A stretch of 30,922 nt of DNA from Clostridia bacterium. GTDB lineage: Bacteria; Bacillota; Clostridia; UMGS1810. Positions 24,214-30,922 of this stretch are shown here, in pieces. Positions within the stretch are counted from its first letter, which is position 1; each line of letters starts with the position of its first letter. The position numbers and the translations under genes are program-made. The notes under the pieces are model-generated. The model worked only from the letters and a program-made list of their open reading frames with translations, had not been told where the DNA came from and searched no databases. The stretch covers positions 1 through 30,922 of the forward strand of contig JAEDEG010000027.1 in NCBI GenBank assembly GCA_016293435.1, given 5' to 3'.

Positions 24214-24948
24214 ATGCTTTTTTATGGCTCTACAGATGTAGGTAAAATCAGAAAAAACAATGAGGATTCTTTTATTGTAAAACAATATGACGAGAATCAT
24301 ATATTAGCTATAGTTGCCGACGGTATGGGAGGTCATGCGGGCGGAAAACAAGCAAGCTCGCATGCAGTTGATATCATATCAATGTATCTTGATTCACTCA
24401 TGCCCGCACTTGTTACATATTCACCCCGAAAAATAAAGCACGAAGTGCTCAGCTCTTTGATAAGGGCTAATTCAGAAATATTTGATGAGTCAAAAAGCCA
24501 AGCTGGACTTAGCGGCATGGGTACAACATGTGTGGTATGTCTTGCATTTGCATCAAAGCTCTACGTTTTTAACGTTGGCGACAGCAGACTTTATTTAATT
24601 GACGATGCAATTTTGCAGATTACAAAGGATCATTCATATGTCAATGAGCTTTTGGAAAGAGGAATGATAAAGGAGGATGAAGCGGCAAATCATCCACAAA
24701 AAAATATTTTGACCCGTGCGCTTGGCACCGAATCGGATATCGAGCCCGATTTGTATGATTTAAAAATTAAACCCGGCAACAAAATTCTTTTGTGCAGCGA
24801 TGGATTGACCAACATGGTCACAGACAACAAAATTTATGATGTCGTTACATCACAAAAGGATGTTGAGACGGCTGTTAAAGATTTGATTACACTGGCAAAT
24901 GAAAACGGCGGTAATGACAATATTACTGCAGTGCTTATTGAAGCGTAA
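24214..24948 (+). CDS. prpC: PP2C-family protein phosphatase PrpC (Stp1-like)
   Basis: Removes phosphate from Ser/Thr residues targeted by the kinase encoded next door. The 244 residues contain the metal-binding motifs of the PP2C family: an N-terminal TDVGKIRKNNED, VADGMGGHAGG, NVGDSRLY, CSDGLTNMV and the closing GGNDNITAVLIEA. The ATG at 24214 follows AGAGGAA. It lies 13 bases before the kinase gene, the standard phosphatase-kinase pair of Gram-positive bacteria. Confidence 0.96.
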   Translation: MLFYGSTDVGKIRKNNEDSFIVKQYDENHILAIVADGMGGHAGGKQASSHAVDIISMYLDSLMPALVTYSPRKIKHEVLSSLIRANSEIFDESKSQAGLSGMGTTCVVCLAFASKLYVFNVGDSRLYLIDDAILQITKDHSYVNELLERGMIKEDEAANHPQKNILTRALGTESDIEPDLYDLKIKPGNKILLCSDGLTNMVTDNKIYDVVTSQKDVETAVKDLITLANENGGNDNITAVLIEA

Positions 24949-24961
24949 GGTGGGACAGTAC

Positions 24962-26809
24962 ATGATAGGTAGAATTTTAGGCGAAAGATATGAATTGATA
25001 GAAGAAATAGGAAAGGGTGGAATGGCATATGTATATAAAGCAAAATGTGTTCTTCTCAACAGAGTTGTTGCCGTAAAAATACTGAGAGATGATCTTGACG
25101 GAGGTGAAGAATTCTTACGGAGATTCAACACCGAAGCTCAGGCGGCTGCCAGTCTCTCTCATTCAAATATAGTATCGATTTTTGATGTTGGAATAGATCA
25201 AGGTAAACACTACATTGTTATGGAGCATGTGGATGGTATAACCCTAAAAGAATATATTGCTCAAAAAGGTAAAATCGGATATAAAGAAGCGTTAGATATT
25301 GCTTATCAGATATGTGATGCTCTCCAGGCTGCTCACGAAAAGAATATTGTACACAGAGATATTAAGCCTCACAATATTCTTGTAACCGAAGATCGTAATA
25401 TTAAAGTAACCGATTTTGGTATTGCTCGTTCCGGTACCGGTAATACTCTTTCAACCGGTGATGACATACTCGGCTCTGTTCACTACATTTCACCTGAGCA
25501 GGCAAAGGGCGAAATCGTTGACAATCGTTCCGATTTGTATTCTCTCGGTATTGTTTTATACGAGATGCTAACCGGCAAGGTTCCCTTTGATGCCGATACT
25601 CCCGTAGCAGTTGCAATGATGCAAATTGAGCAAAATGCCCCCGATTTATTTGATGATGATGTACCTCTCGGTGTAAAGCAAATTATATATAAAGCTATTT
25701 GTAAAAACAAAGAATTGCGATATCAGGATGCATCGGAGTTAAAAAATGATATTTTATGCGTGATTGAAGATAATAGTTTTTCCCCGGATAACGGAGATTC
25801 ATATTACAGAGACTTTTCCTATGAGTCTGAACAAAGCGTAGAATATGATAATACTCCGGTAAGGACTCCTCTCAAAATTTTGCTTGTTATTTTATCTGCA
25901 ATTACGGCGATTGCAATTGTTGCCTTAGGCGTTGCTTTGTACAATTCAGATTTCAAATGGCAAAACGAAAAAGCCGACAGTCATAGAAGTGACCTTGCCC
26001 CATCGGTTGTAGGAATGACACTGAAACAAGCTCAGGAATTTGCTTCAGAAAACGGCTTCAAAATCGTTGTGAGTGATGAAATATCTGATTCTAATTCAGA
26101 TCCCGGAACTATAGTATCTCAAACTCCCATACAAAATGCATCTATGGGGTCAGACAACACCATTAAGGTTGTTATAAACAAAGCTTCGGATTTGCTGCTC
26201 GAAGATTACACCGGTTTGTCGTATAAATCTGTAGAATCAAAGTTAAAGAATCTTGGCTGCATAGTTGAATTGATTTTTGAAGAAAGTAAAAAACCCGAAG
26301 ATTCTGTTTTAAGACAGTCACCGCAAGCCGACACAAAAATAAAAAACAAAATGACGGTTACATTGTATGTAAGCGGAGGAATTAATCATAATAATGAATA
26401 TCAGACAGTTCCAACTCTTACCGGAAAGACATATTCCAAATGTATAGAGATTTTAAATTCTGCCGGGCTTACTCTCGGCACGGTAACCGGAGTCGATACA
26501 CCTGCCAATGATGATATTGTAGTTTCGCAGGCTATTCCGGCGGGAAGCATGGTCAAAGGCGGTGCAGGAGTTGGCATAACACTTAAATCCAAAGAAAAGC
26601 CCATCGAAAACAACGAAGAAACACCCAATAACACCGACAAGCAAAACGAAACAAAAGAAGAGAATAAGGACGACAGCACCAAAGATACACAAGCAAAAAC
26701 CGATGCATCATCAGTGACTAACAAAATGTCGGCAGAGACTGTTTCATCGAATAACGGAGGGTCTGACAACAAGAATATATCCGGAGACGTGAGCGGAAAT
26801 GATACTTAA
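24962..26809 (+). CDS. prkC: PASTA-domain Ser/Thr protein kinase PrkC (Stk1-like)
   Basis: A membrane kinase that senses peptidoglycan fragments or lipid II through extracellular PASTA repeats and phosphorylates cell-wall, division and translation proteins. The 615-residue protein has a kinase domain at about 8-270 (GKGGMAYVYKA loop, catalytic HRDIKPHN, DFG, activation loop ending in SPEQA), a transmembrane helix at about 303-325, and three PASTA repeats at about 345-409, 411-472 and 479-542. A 70-residue Asn/Glu/Lys/Ser/Thr-rich tail follows. The ATG at 24962 is preceded by AGGTGGGA. It overlaps rsgA by 11 bases. Confidence 0.96.
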   Translation: MIGRILGERYELIEEIGKGGMAYVYKAKCVLLNRVVAVKILRDDLDGGEEFLRRFNTEAQAAASLSHSNIVSIFDVGIDQGKHYIVMEHVDGITLKEYIAQKGKIGYKEALDIAYQICDALQAAHEKNIVHRDIKPHNILVTEDRNIKVTDFGIARSGTGNTLSTGDDILGSVHYISPEQAKGEIVDNRSDLYSLGIVLYEMLTGKVPFDADTPVAVAMMQIEQNAPDLFDDDVPLGVKQIIYKAICKNKELRYQDASELKNDILCVIEDNSFSPDNGDSYYRDFSYESEQSVEYDNTPVRTPLKILLVILSAITAIAIVALGVALYNSDFKWQNEKADSHRSDLAPSVVGMTLKQAQEFASENGFKIVVSDEISDSNSDPGTIVSQTPIQNASMGSDNTIKVVINKASDLLLEDYTGLSYKSVESKLKNLGCIVELIFEESKKPEDSVLRQSPQADTKIKNKMTVTLYVSGGINHNNEYQTVPTLTGKTYSKCIEILNSAGLTLGTVTGVDTPANDDIVVSQAIPAGSMVKGGAGVGITLKSKEKPIENNEETPNNTDKQNETKEENKDDSTKDTQAKTDASSVTNKMSAETVSSNNGGSDNKNISGDVSGNDT

Positions 26810-27671
26810 ATCAGGTAAAATTATAAAAGGCGTTGGTGGATTTTATTATGTTAAATGTGACAATGAAATCATAGAGTGCCGTGCGAGAGGAAAATTCCGC
26901 AAAAATGCCGTTTTGCCTTATGTGGGCGATAACGTAAAAATAAGCGTGGACGGTTCACTCGGATATGTTGTTGAAATTGTTGACAGAAAAAACTTTTTTA
27001 TCAGACCTCCGATTGCTAATATAGACAAGCTTATTATAGTATCTGCGTTGTCTAATCCGGCTCCGGATACATTATTTATCGATAAAATGCTTATTACGGC
27101 ACAAAAAAACAGCGTAAAGCCGGCACTATGCTTTAACAAAAGAGATTTGTCCGATGGCTGTGATGATGTTTTAAGCGTCTACAAAAGCATTGGCTACGAC
27201 GTATTTGTAACAAGCACCATCGACAAATCAGGCATTGACAAGCTAAAAAGCTTTATGTCCGGCTGTGTAACGGCCGTATGCGGATTTTCAGGGGTTGGAA
27301 AGTCGAGTCTTCTCAATGAGATTACAAATTCCGATATGTTTGAAACCGGTGAAGTGAGTCAAAAACTTAGCAGGGGCAAGCACACCACGCGACATGTGGA
27401 ACTTATAGAGCTTGGTGATGATGCATATATTGCCGACACACCGGGCTTTAGCATGATTTCGTTGTCCGAAGATATAGATTGTGATGAATTATCCGAATAT
27501 TTTCCGGAATTTTCAGGATATGAGCATAACTGCAAATACAGCGACTGTCATCACATTTCAGATAAATTCTGCGGCATATATGATGCTGTAGAGAATGGTG
27601 ATATTCCCATTTCACGTTACGAAAACTATAAATTTTTGTATAATACACTAAAGAAAGCAAAGGAGTGGTAA
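26799..27671 (+). CDS. rsgA: Ribosome small subunit-dependent GTPase RsgA (YloQ/YjeQ)
   Basis: A late 30S maturation factor. The 290-residue protein has an OB-fold at its N-terminus, then the circularly permuted GTPase order: G4 NKRD at 113-116, G1 GFSGVGKSS at 162-170, the SRGKHTTRH switch, G3 DTPG at 213-216, and a C-terminal zinc knuckle near 243-258 (HNCKYSDCHH plus a later Cys). It starts inside the end of prkC. In Gram-positive bacteria RsgA is a reported PrkC substrate, consistent with the linkage. Confidence 0.96.
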   Translation: MILKSGKIIKGVGGFYYVKCDNEIIECRARGKFRKNAVLPYVGDNVKISVDGSLGYVVEIVDRKNFFIRPPIANIDKLIIVSALSNPAPDTLFIDKMLITAQKNSVKPALCFNKRDLSDGCDDVLSVYKSIGYDVFVTSTIDKSGIDKLKSFMSGCVTAVCGFSGVGKSSLLNEITNSDMFETGEVSQKLSRGKHTTRHVELIELGDDAYIADTPGFSMISLSEDIDCDELSEYFPEFSGYEHNCKYSDCHHISDKFCGIYDAVENGDIPISRYENYKFLYNTLKKAKEW

Positions 27672-27673
27672 AA

Positions 27674-28315
27674 GTGATTATTTTATCGCCGTCAATACTT
27701 TCGGCAGATTTTGCAGCTTTGGCGAGAGATGTTGATGTTGTTACAAAGGCAGGTGCACAGTATGTTCATGTAGATGTTATGGATGGTCATTTTGTACCAA
27801 ATATAACCATAGGTCCATGTGTTGTTGCTGCACTCAGAAAGACAACCAAAAGCGTACTGGATGTTCATTTGATGATTCAAAATCCAAATCAATATGCCGA
27901 AGAATTTCTAAAAGCCGGCGCCGATATAATAACTGTTCACCACGAATCAAATCTGAATATCAAACAGATTTATTCTCTCACCCGGGCCTACGGCAAAAAG
28001 CTGTGCGTGTCTGTCAATCCCGAGACCCCGGTCGAAAATCTTGATCAGTATAGTAAATTTGTTGACATGTTTCTTGTTATGAGTGTTCATCCCGGGTTTG
28101 GCGGTCAGTCCTTTATTGAGTCAAGCGTAGACAAAATCAAATATCTTCGCACAAAATACCCCAATACAGACATAGAGGTAGACGGAGGAATAAAACTTGA
28201 TAACCTCAAAATGGTTATAGCTGCCGGTGCAAATGTAATAGTTGCAGGTTCGGCAATTTTTGAAGCGCAAGACCCTGCCGCAGCTGTTCAAAAGTTTATA
28301 GTCGGTGGTGTATAA
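27674..28315 (+). CDS. rpe: Ribulose-phosphate 3-epimerase
   Basis: Interconverts ribulose 5-phosphate and xylulose 5-phosphate. The 213-residue TIM barrel begins MIILSPSILSADF and shows HVDVMDGHFVPNITIGP with metal and substrate residues, VMSVHPGFGGQ and EVDGGI. The start is GTG 27674, eight bases after AAGGAG; the in-frame GTG at 27665 overlaps that site. It is directly adjacent to thiN. Confidence 0.96.
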   Translation: MIILSPSILSADFAALARDVDVVTKAGAQYVHVDVMDGHFVPNITIGPCVVAALRKTTKSVLDVHLMIQNPNQYAEEFLKAGADIITVHHESNLNIKQIYSLTRAYGKKLCVSVNPETPVENLDQYSKFVDMFLVMSVHPGFGGQSFIESSVDKIKYLRTKYPNTDIEVDGGIKLDNLKMVIAAGANVIVAGSAIFEAQDPAAAVQKFIVGGV

Positions 28316-28954
28316 ATGAAAGCCATAATAATATCTAACGGTGTGTTCGATAATTACTCTTTTTTCAAAAGCAAAGTTACAGATAATGATTATATCATTT
28401 GCGCAGACGGTGCAATCAAGCATTGCATAGGCATGGGCATTGTTCCTAATTTGTGGATTGGAGATTTTGATTCATGTAATTACGAAAAATATTGTAATGA
28501 TTACCCGGTTTTGAAAGACGTCGAAACCCTTACCCTAAAAAGAGATAAAGACGAAACAGACACCCACGTGGCATGCATAATAGCTTCTCAAAAAAATTAT
28601 GACGAGATTGTCATTTGGGGAGCACTGGGCAAAAGGGCAGATCATATGCTCAGCAATATTCATTTGCTCGAATGGCTGAATAAACGCAATATTTCAGCCG
28701 TTATAGAAGATGAACACAATAAGATATCTGTGTTTGATTCTGTTTATACTACAAAAAAAACTCATAAATATCTTTCGCTCATACCTTTAGATAAACGTGT
28801 TACAGTAGACAAAACTGAAGGCTTGCTTTTTCCTTTACAAAGCTACGAATTATCAAGAGATATTTCAATGGGAGTAAGCAACGAGATTGTCGGCGGTTAT
28901 GCGAGTGTTCATATACATGGCGGGCTCATGCTGGCAATACACAGTGATGATTGA
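28316..28954 (+). CDS. thiN: Thiamine pyrophosphokinase
   Basis: Transfers pyrophosphate from ATP to thiamine, making the cofactor thiamine pyrophosphate. The 212 residues carry ADGA at 30-33, IGDFDS at 48-53 and the KDETDTHVA motif at 78-86, all characteristic of the TPK catalytic domain. The ATG begins at the base after the rpe stop. There is no TPP riboswitch in the absent leader, so expression follows the operon. Confidence 0.95.
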   Translation: MKAIIISNGVFDNYSFFKSKVTDNDYIICADGAIKHCIGMGIVPNLWIGDFDSCNYEKYCNDYPVLKDVETLTLKRDKDETDTHVACIIASQKNYDEIVIWGALGKRADHMLSNIHLLEWLNKRNISAVIEDEHNKISVFDSVYTTKKTHKYLSLIPLDKRVTVDKTEGLLFPLQSYELSRDISMGVSNEIVGGYASVHIHGGLMLAIHSDD

Positions 28955-28967
28955 TAGGTGATAAAAT

Positions 28968-30014
28968 ATGAAATTTAGCAATAATGACAGAGATAAAATA
29001 TATGATGACAGATTTGAGTATGACGATGTACCCGATCAGTATGTTGATTCAAAAAACAACTTCGATGAATATTCCTATGATGAAGACATAATTAGCGAAT
29101 CACCCAAAAAAAAGAAATCCAAAAAGGGCATAAAAAAATTGATAAAAATTTTGCTTGCTGCCACACTTTGTATGATTATAGGTACGGTAGCTATCGGGCT
29201 TGTAATGTCTTTTATTCTTCCAGCAAAAACAAATTTTCTTATAATGGCTACCGACGAAGGCGGCACCCGAACCGACACTCTGATGCTTGGTGTTTTTGAC
29301 AAAAAAACAAAAGCGATTTCTCTTGTTTCTATTCCAAGAGACAGCTATGTTACCGTAAGTGACGAAACCTATGCCAGAATGAACGAAGAATACCCACAGC
29401 CCGGCTCCAAATCTATGAAAATAAACGCTGTTCATCATTTTGGCGGTGAAAAATACGGTACCGACATGGTTGTTGAGCAGGTAGAAGCACTGATAGGCAC
29501 CAAGGTTAATTTTTATGTCAAAATAGATATAGAAGCCTTCAAATATATCGTAGATTCTGTGGGTGGAATTGATTTTTATGTTCCTCAAAATATGGAATAT
29601 TATGATCCGGTTCAGAATCTTCGCATCAATCTCCAAGAGGGCAATCAGCATCTTAACGGAGATCAGGCGGAACAGGTTGTCAGATTCCGTAGCGGATATG
29701 CAAATGCCGATTTGGGTAGGGTTAGCGTTCAGCAGCAATTTGTAAAAGCATTTATTTCTCAGGCACTTTCGCCCAAAACTATAATTTCCAGCCCCGGAAC
29801 ATATCTGAATGTAATGTTCAGATATAACTATGTGGAAACAGATATTAATATTCTTGATGTTGTTGCCTATGCTTTTGTTATAGGCGGCATCAACTCCGAA
29901 AAAATAGAATCTTACACTCTTCCGGGTTATGCAGCCTACGAGGGAGGACAGTCTGTATATAAGGTTGATTCTACAAAGACGCAAGCTTTGTTTGATTCAA
30001 TATATTCTAAATAA
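28968..30014 (+). CDS. LytR-CpsA-Psr (LCP) family protein
   Basis: LCP enzymes attach glycopolymers such as teichoic acids or capsule to peptidoglycan from lipid-linked precursors. The 348-residue protein has an acidic cytoplasmic segment (1-45), a lysine-rich patch, one transmembrane helix at about 58-83 and an outside LCP domain. Visible are Arg101 and Asp103 in the first metal/pyrophosphate motif, Arg124 in SIPRDSYV and the RFRSGYANADLGR segment. In the usual DxGRxxRQ motif, the second Arg is replaced by Val (254). The ATG at 28968 follows TAGGTGA. It is the first gene after the conserved prkC-rsgA-rpe-thiN series. Confidence 0.93.
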   Translation: MKFSNNDRDKIYDDRFEYDDVPDQYVDSKNNFDEYSYDEDIISESPKKKKSKKGIKKLIKILLAATLCMIIGTVAIGLVMSFILPAKTNFLIMATDEGGTRTDTLMLGVFDKKTKAISLVSIPRDSYVTVSDETYARMNEEYPQPGSKSMKINAVHHFGGEKYGTDMVVEQVEALIGTKVNFYVKIDIEAFKYIVDSVGGIDFYVPQNMEYYDPVQNLRINLQEGNQHLNGDQAEQVVRFRSGYANADLGRVSVQQQFVKAFISQALSPKTIISSPGTYLNVMFRYNYVETDINILDVVAYAFVIGGINSEKIESYTLPGYAAYEGGQSVYKVDSTKTQALFDSIYSK

Positions 30015-30046
30015 ACATCATATTAAATAATGTAAGGTGAATAAAA

Positions 30047-30811
30047 TTGAAATTGTTTTTTCTTGGAACCGGCTCGGGAACTGAGCCGATAGAAGGGGTA
30101 TATCACCAAAGTATCGTTCTGGAATCAAACGACGGGATATATTTTTTTGATTGTGGCGAAGGGTGTTCGCGCAGGGCACATCTTAGTGGAATAAATATTC
30201 TCAATACAAGGGCAGTATTCATCACACACACCCATATGGATCATGTTGGCGGTCTCGGTAATCTTTTGTGGAATATGCGAAAAATTCATTCCAACAGCAA
30301 TTACTCCGAAAGCGTTTGCCCCAAAGAGGTATATATCCCTGATATCTCAACCTATAATGCATATATCGATATTCTAAAAAATACCGAAGGTGGGTATAAT
30401 ACACTTTTTGACGTTTGCGGAATCGAGTACTCCTTGGGTGAGATTTATCGTGATAGCAATATTACAGTGTATGCTTATCCTTCAAAGCATATGGGAGATA
30501 ATCCGATAAGAGCGTATTCTTTTAAAATTATATGCGAAAATAAAAGTATTGTTTTGTCCGGCGATTTGGCATCACTTGATGAACTCGATAGTTCAATAGG
30601 CGATAAGTGTGACCTTCTTATATGTGAAACGGGGCATTTCAGCATGCAGGAAGTATGTGAATATGCTCGCAGACGCAATGTATGCAAGCTCTGCTTTTCT
30701 CATAACAGCCGCGATATTATAAAGAATCGAACGCAGGCAGAGAATGCCGCAGAAAATTTGTTTGGCAGCTCTGCGATAATAGCGCATGATTTCATGACAA
30801 TGATTTTATAG
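30047..30811 (+). CDS. Metallo-beta-lactamase-fold hydrolase (RNase Z-like)
   Basis: A 254-residue MBL-fold protein with the zinc motif HTHMDH (His61, His63, Asp65, His66), a later SGD (around residue 169) and a final HNSRD histidine. It begins LFFLGTGSG, as RNase Z and related nucleases or phosphodiesterases do, but it lacks clear RNase Z exosite features, so only the superfamily is secure. The start is a TTG at 30047, preceded by AAGGTGA at the right distance and giving the expected N-terminus; no ATG fits better. It is the last gene of the unit, followed by a strong terminator. Confidence 0.85.
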   Translation: MKLFFLGTGSGTEPIEGVYHQSIVLESNDGIYFFDCGEGCSRRAHLSGINILNTRAVFITHTHMDHVGGLGNLLWNMRKIHSNSNYSESVCPKEVYIPDISTYNAYIDILKNTEGGYNTLFDVCGIEYSLGEIYRDSNITVYAYPSKHMGDNPIRAYSFKIICENKSIVLSGDLASLDELDSSIGDKCDLLICETGHFSMQEVCEYARRRNVCKLCFSHNSRDIIKNRTQAENAAENLFGSSAIIAHDFMTMIL

Positions 30812-30826
30812 TAAAAATAGCAAAAT

Positions 30827-30872
30827 AGGCTGTTTTCTTTGAATTTTTTTTACTAAAAGAAAACAGCCTTTT
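30827..30872 (+). terminator. Rho-independent terminator after the MBL-fold gene
   Basis: A perfect 14-bp stem (30827-30840 with 30856-30869) around a 15-base loop, followed by a short T run. It begins 16 bases after the stop codon and closes the long yicC-to-MBL unit. Confidence 0.85.
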
Positions 30873-30873
30873 A

Positions 30874-30922
30874 TTCAATAAGCGGCAAAGCCGCGTCATT
30901 CAACGTTTTCAGTGGGAGATTG
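30874..30922 (+). repeat. Three-hairpin intergenic repeat element, copy 2 (cut by window end)
   Basis: Forty-nine bases identical to 14906-14954, containing the GCGGC-AAA-GCCGC stem and the 5' arm of the second hairpin. The window ends inside the loop of the second hairpin, so the rest cannot be seen. It lies directly after the terminator of the MBL-fold gene. Confidence 0.85.

Noticed and set aside
29100..29984. A 294-codon open frame on the minus strand, opposite the LCP gene
   Set aside because: It lies wholly antisense to a well-supported LCP coding region, has no recognisable domain or ribosome binding site, and its Cys/Ile/Tyr-rich composition is typical of antisense read-out.

Overview
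This window is a stretch of AT-rich bacterial chromosome that looks like a low-GC Gram-positive of the class Clostridia. The evidence is gene content and order: yicC-remA-gmk-rpoZ-priA-def-fmt-rsmB-rlmN-prpC-prkC-rsgA-rpe-thiN follows the Bacillus/Clostridium core order. It also carries an fhs formyl-THF ligase, a PASTA-domain kinase, a LytR-CpsA-Psr protein, strong AGGAGG-type ribosome binding sites and sigma-A-like promoters. I cannot place it below class level. No phage, plasmid, CRISPR, rRNA or tRNA gene is visible.

Layout. Positions 1-152 hold the C-terminal end of an M23 (LytM) peptidase, followed by a 15-bp hairpin that separates it from a leftward block: radA (207-1610) and a small Asn/Asp-rich lipoprotein (1726-2037). 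From about 2134 everything runs rightward. First comes an XRE-cupin regulator with an acyl-CoA synthetase (2202-4471), closed by a terminator. A second unit has its own promoter at 4553-4581: tyrS, thrC, ispD, ispF, fhs, tsaE, tsaB, rpiB, a COG2426 membrane protein and metK (4635-13543). Its genes are tightly packed, often overlapping by 1-11 bases. Next are a small membrane-anchored protein resembling half a glycosyltransferase and a TIGR01212 radical SAM protein (13610-14891). Positions 14892-15117 are non-coding: a three-hairpin repeat element, a terminator-like hairpin and the promoter of the next unit. The last unit (15118-30811) is the yicC-to-thiN core cluster followed by an LCP-family protein and a metallo-beta-lactamase-fold protein, closed by a strong terminator at 30827-30872. 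A second copy of the repeat begins two bases after that terminator and is cut by the window end.

How the genes work together. Most are housekeeping genes: DNA repair and replication restart (radA, priA), tRNA charging and modification (tyrS, tsaE, tsaB), isoprenoid synthesis (ispD, ispF), one-carbon and formyl-methionine metabolism (fhs, fmt, def, metK), ribosome maturation (rsmB, rlmN, rsgA), nucleotide supply (gmk), transcription (rpoZ, remA), the pentose phosphate pathway (rpiB, rpe), thiamine (thiN) and cell-envelope signalling (prpC, prkC, LCP).

I do not see a convincing undescribed multi-gene system. The observations most worth a second look are the repeated multi-hairpin element, the inverted repeat at the radA transcription start, the hairpin that covers the ribosome binding site of the small orphan gene at 13610, and a few departures from the standard core cluster (no coaBC, an inserted yugP-like protease, LCP and MBL genes where spoVM-rpmB often lie).
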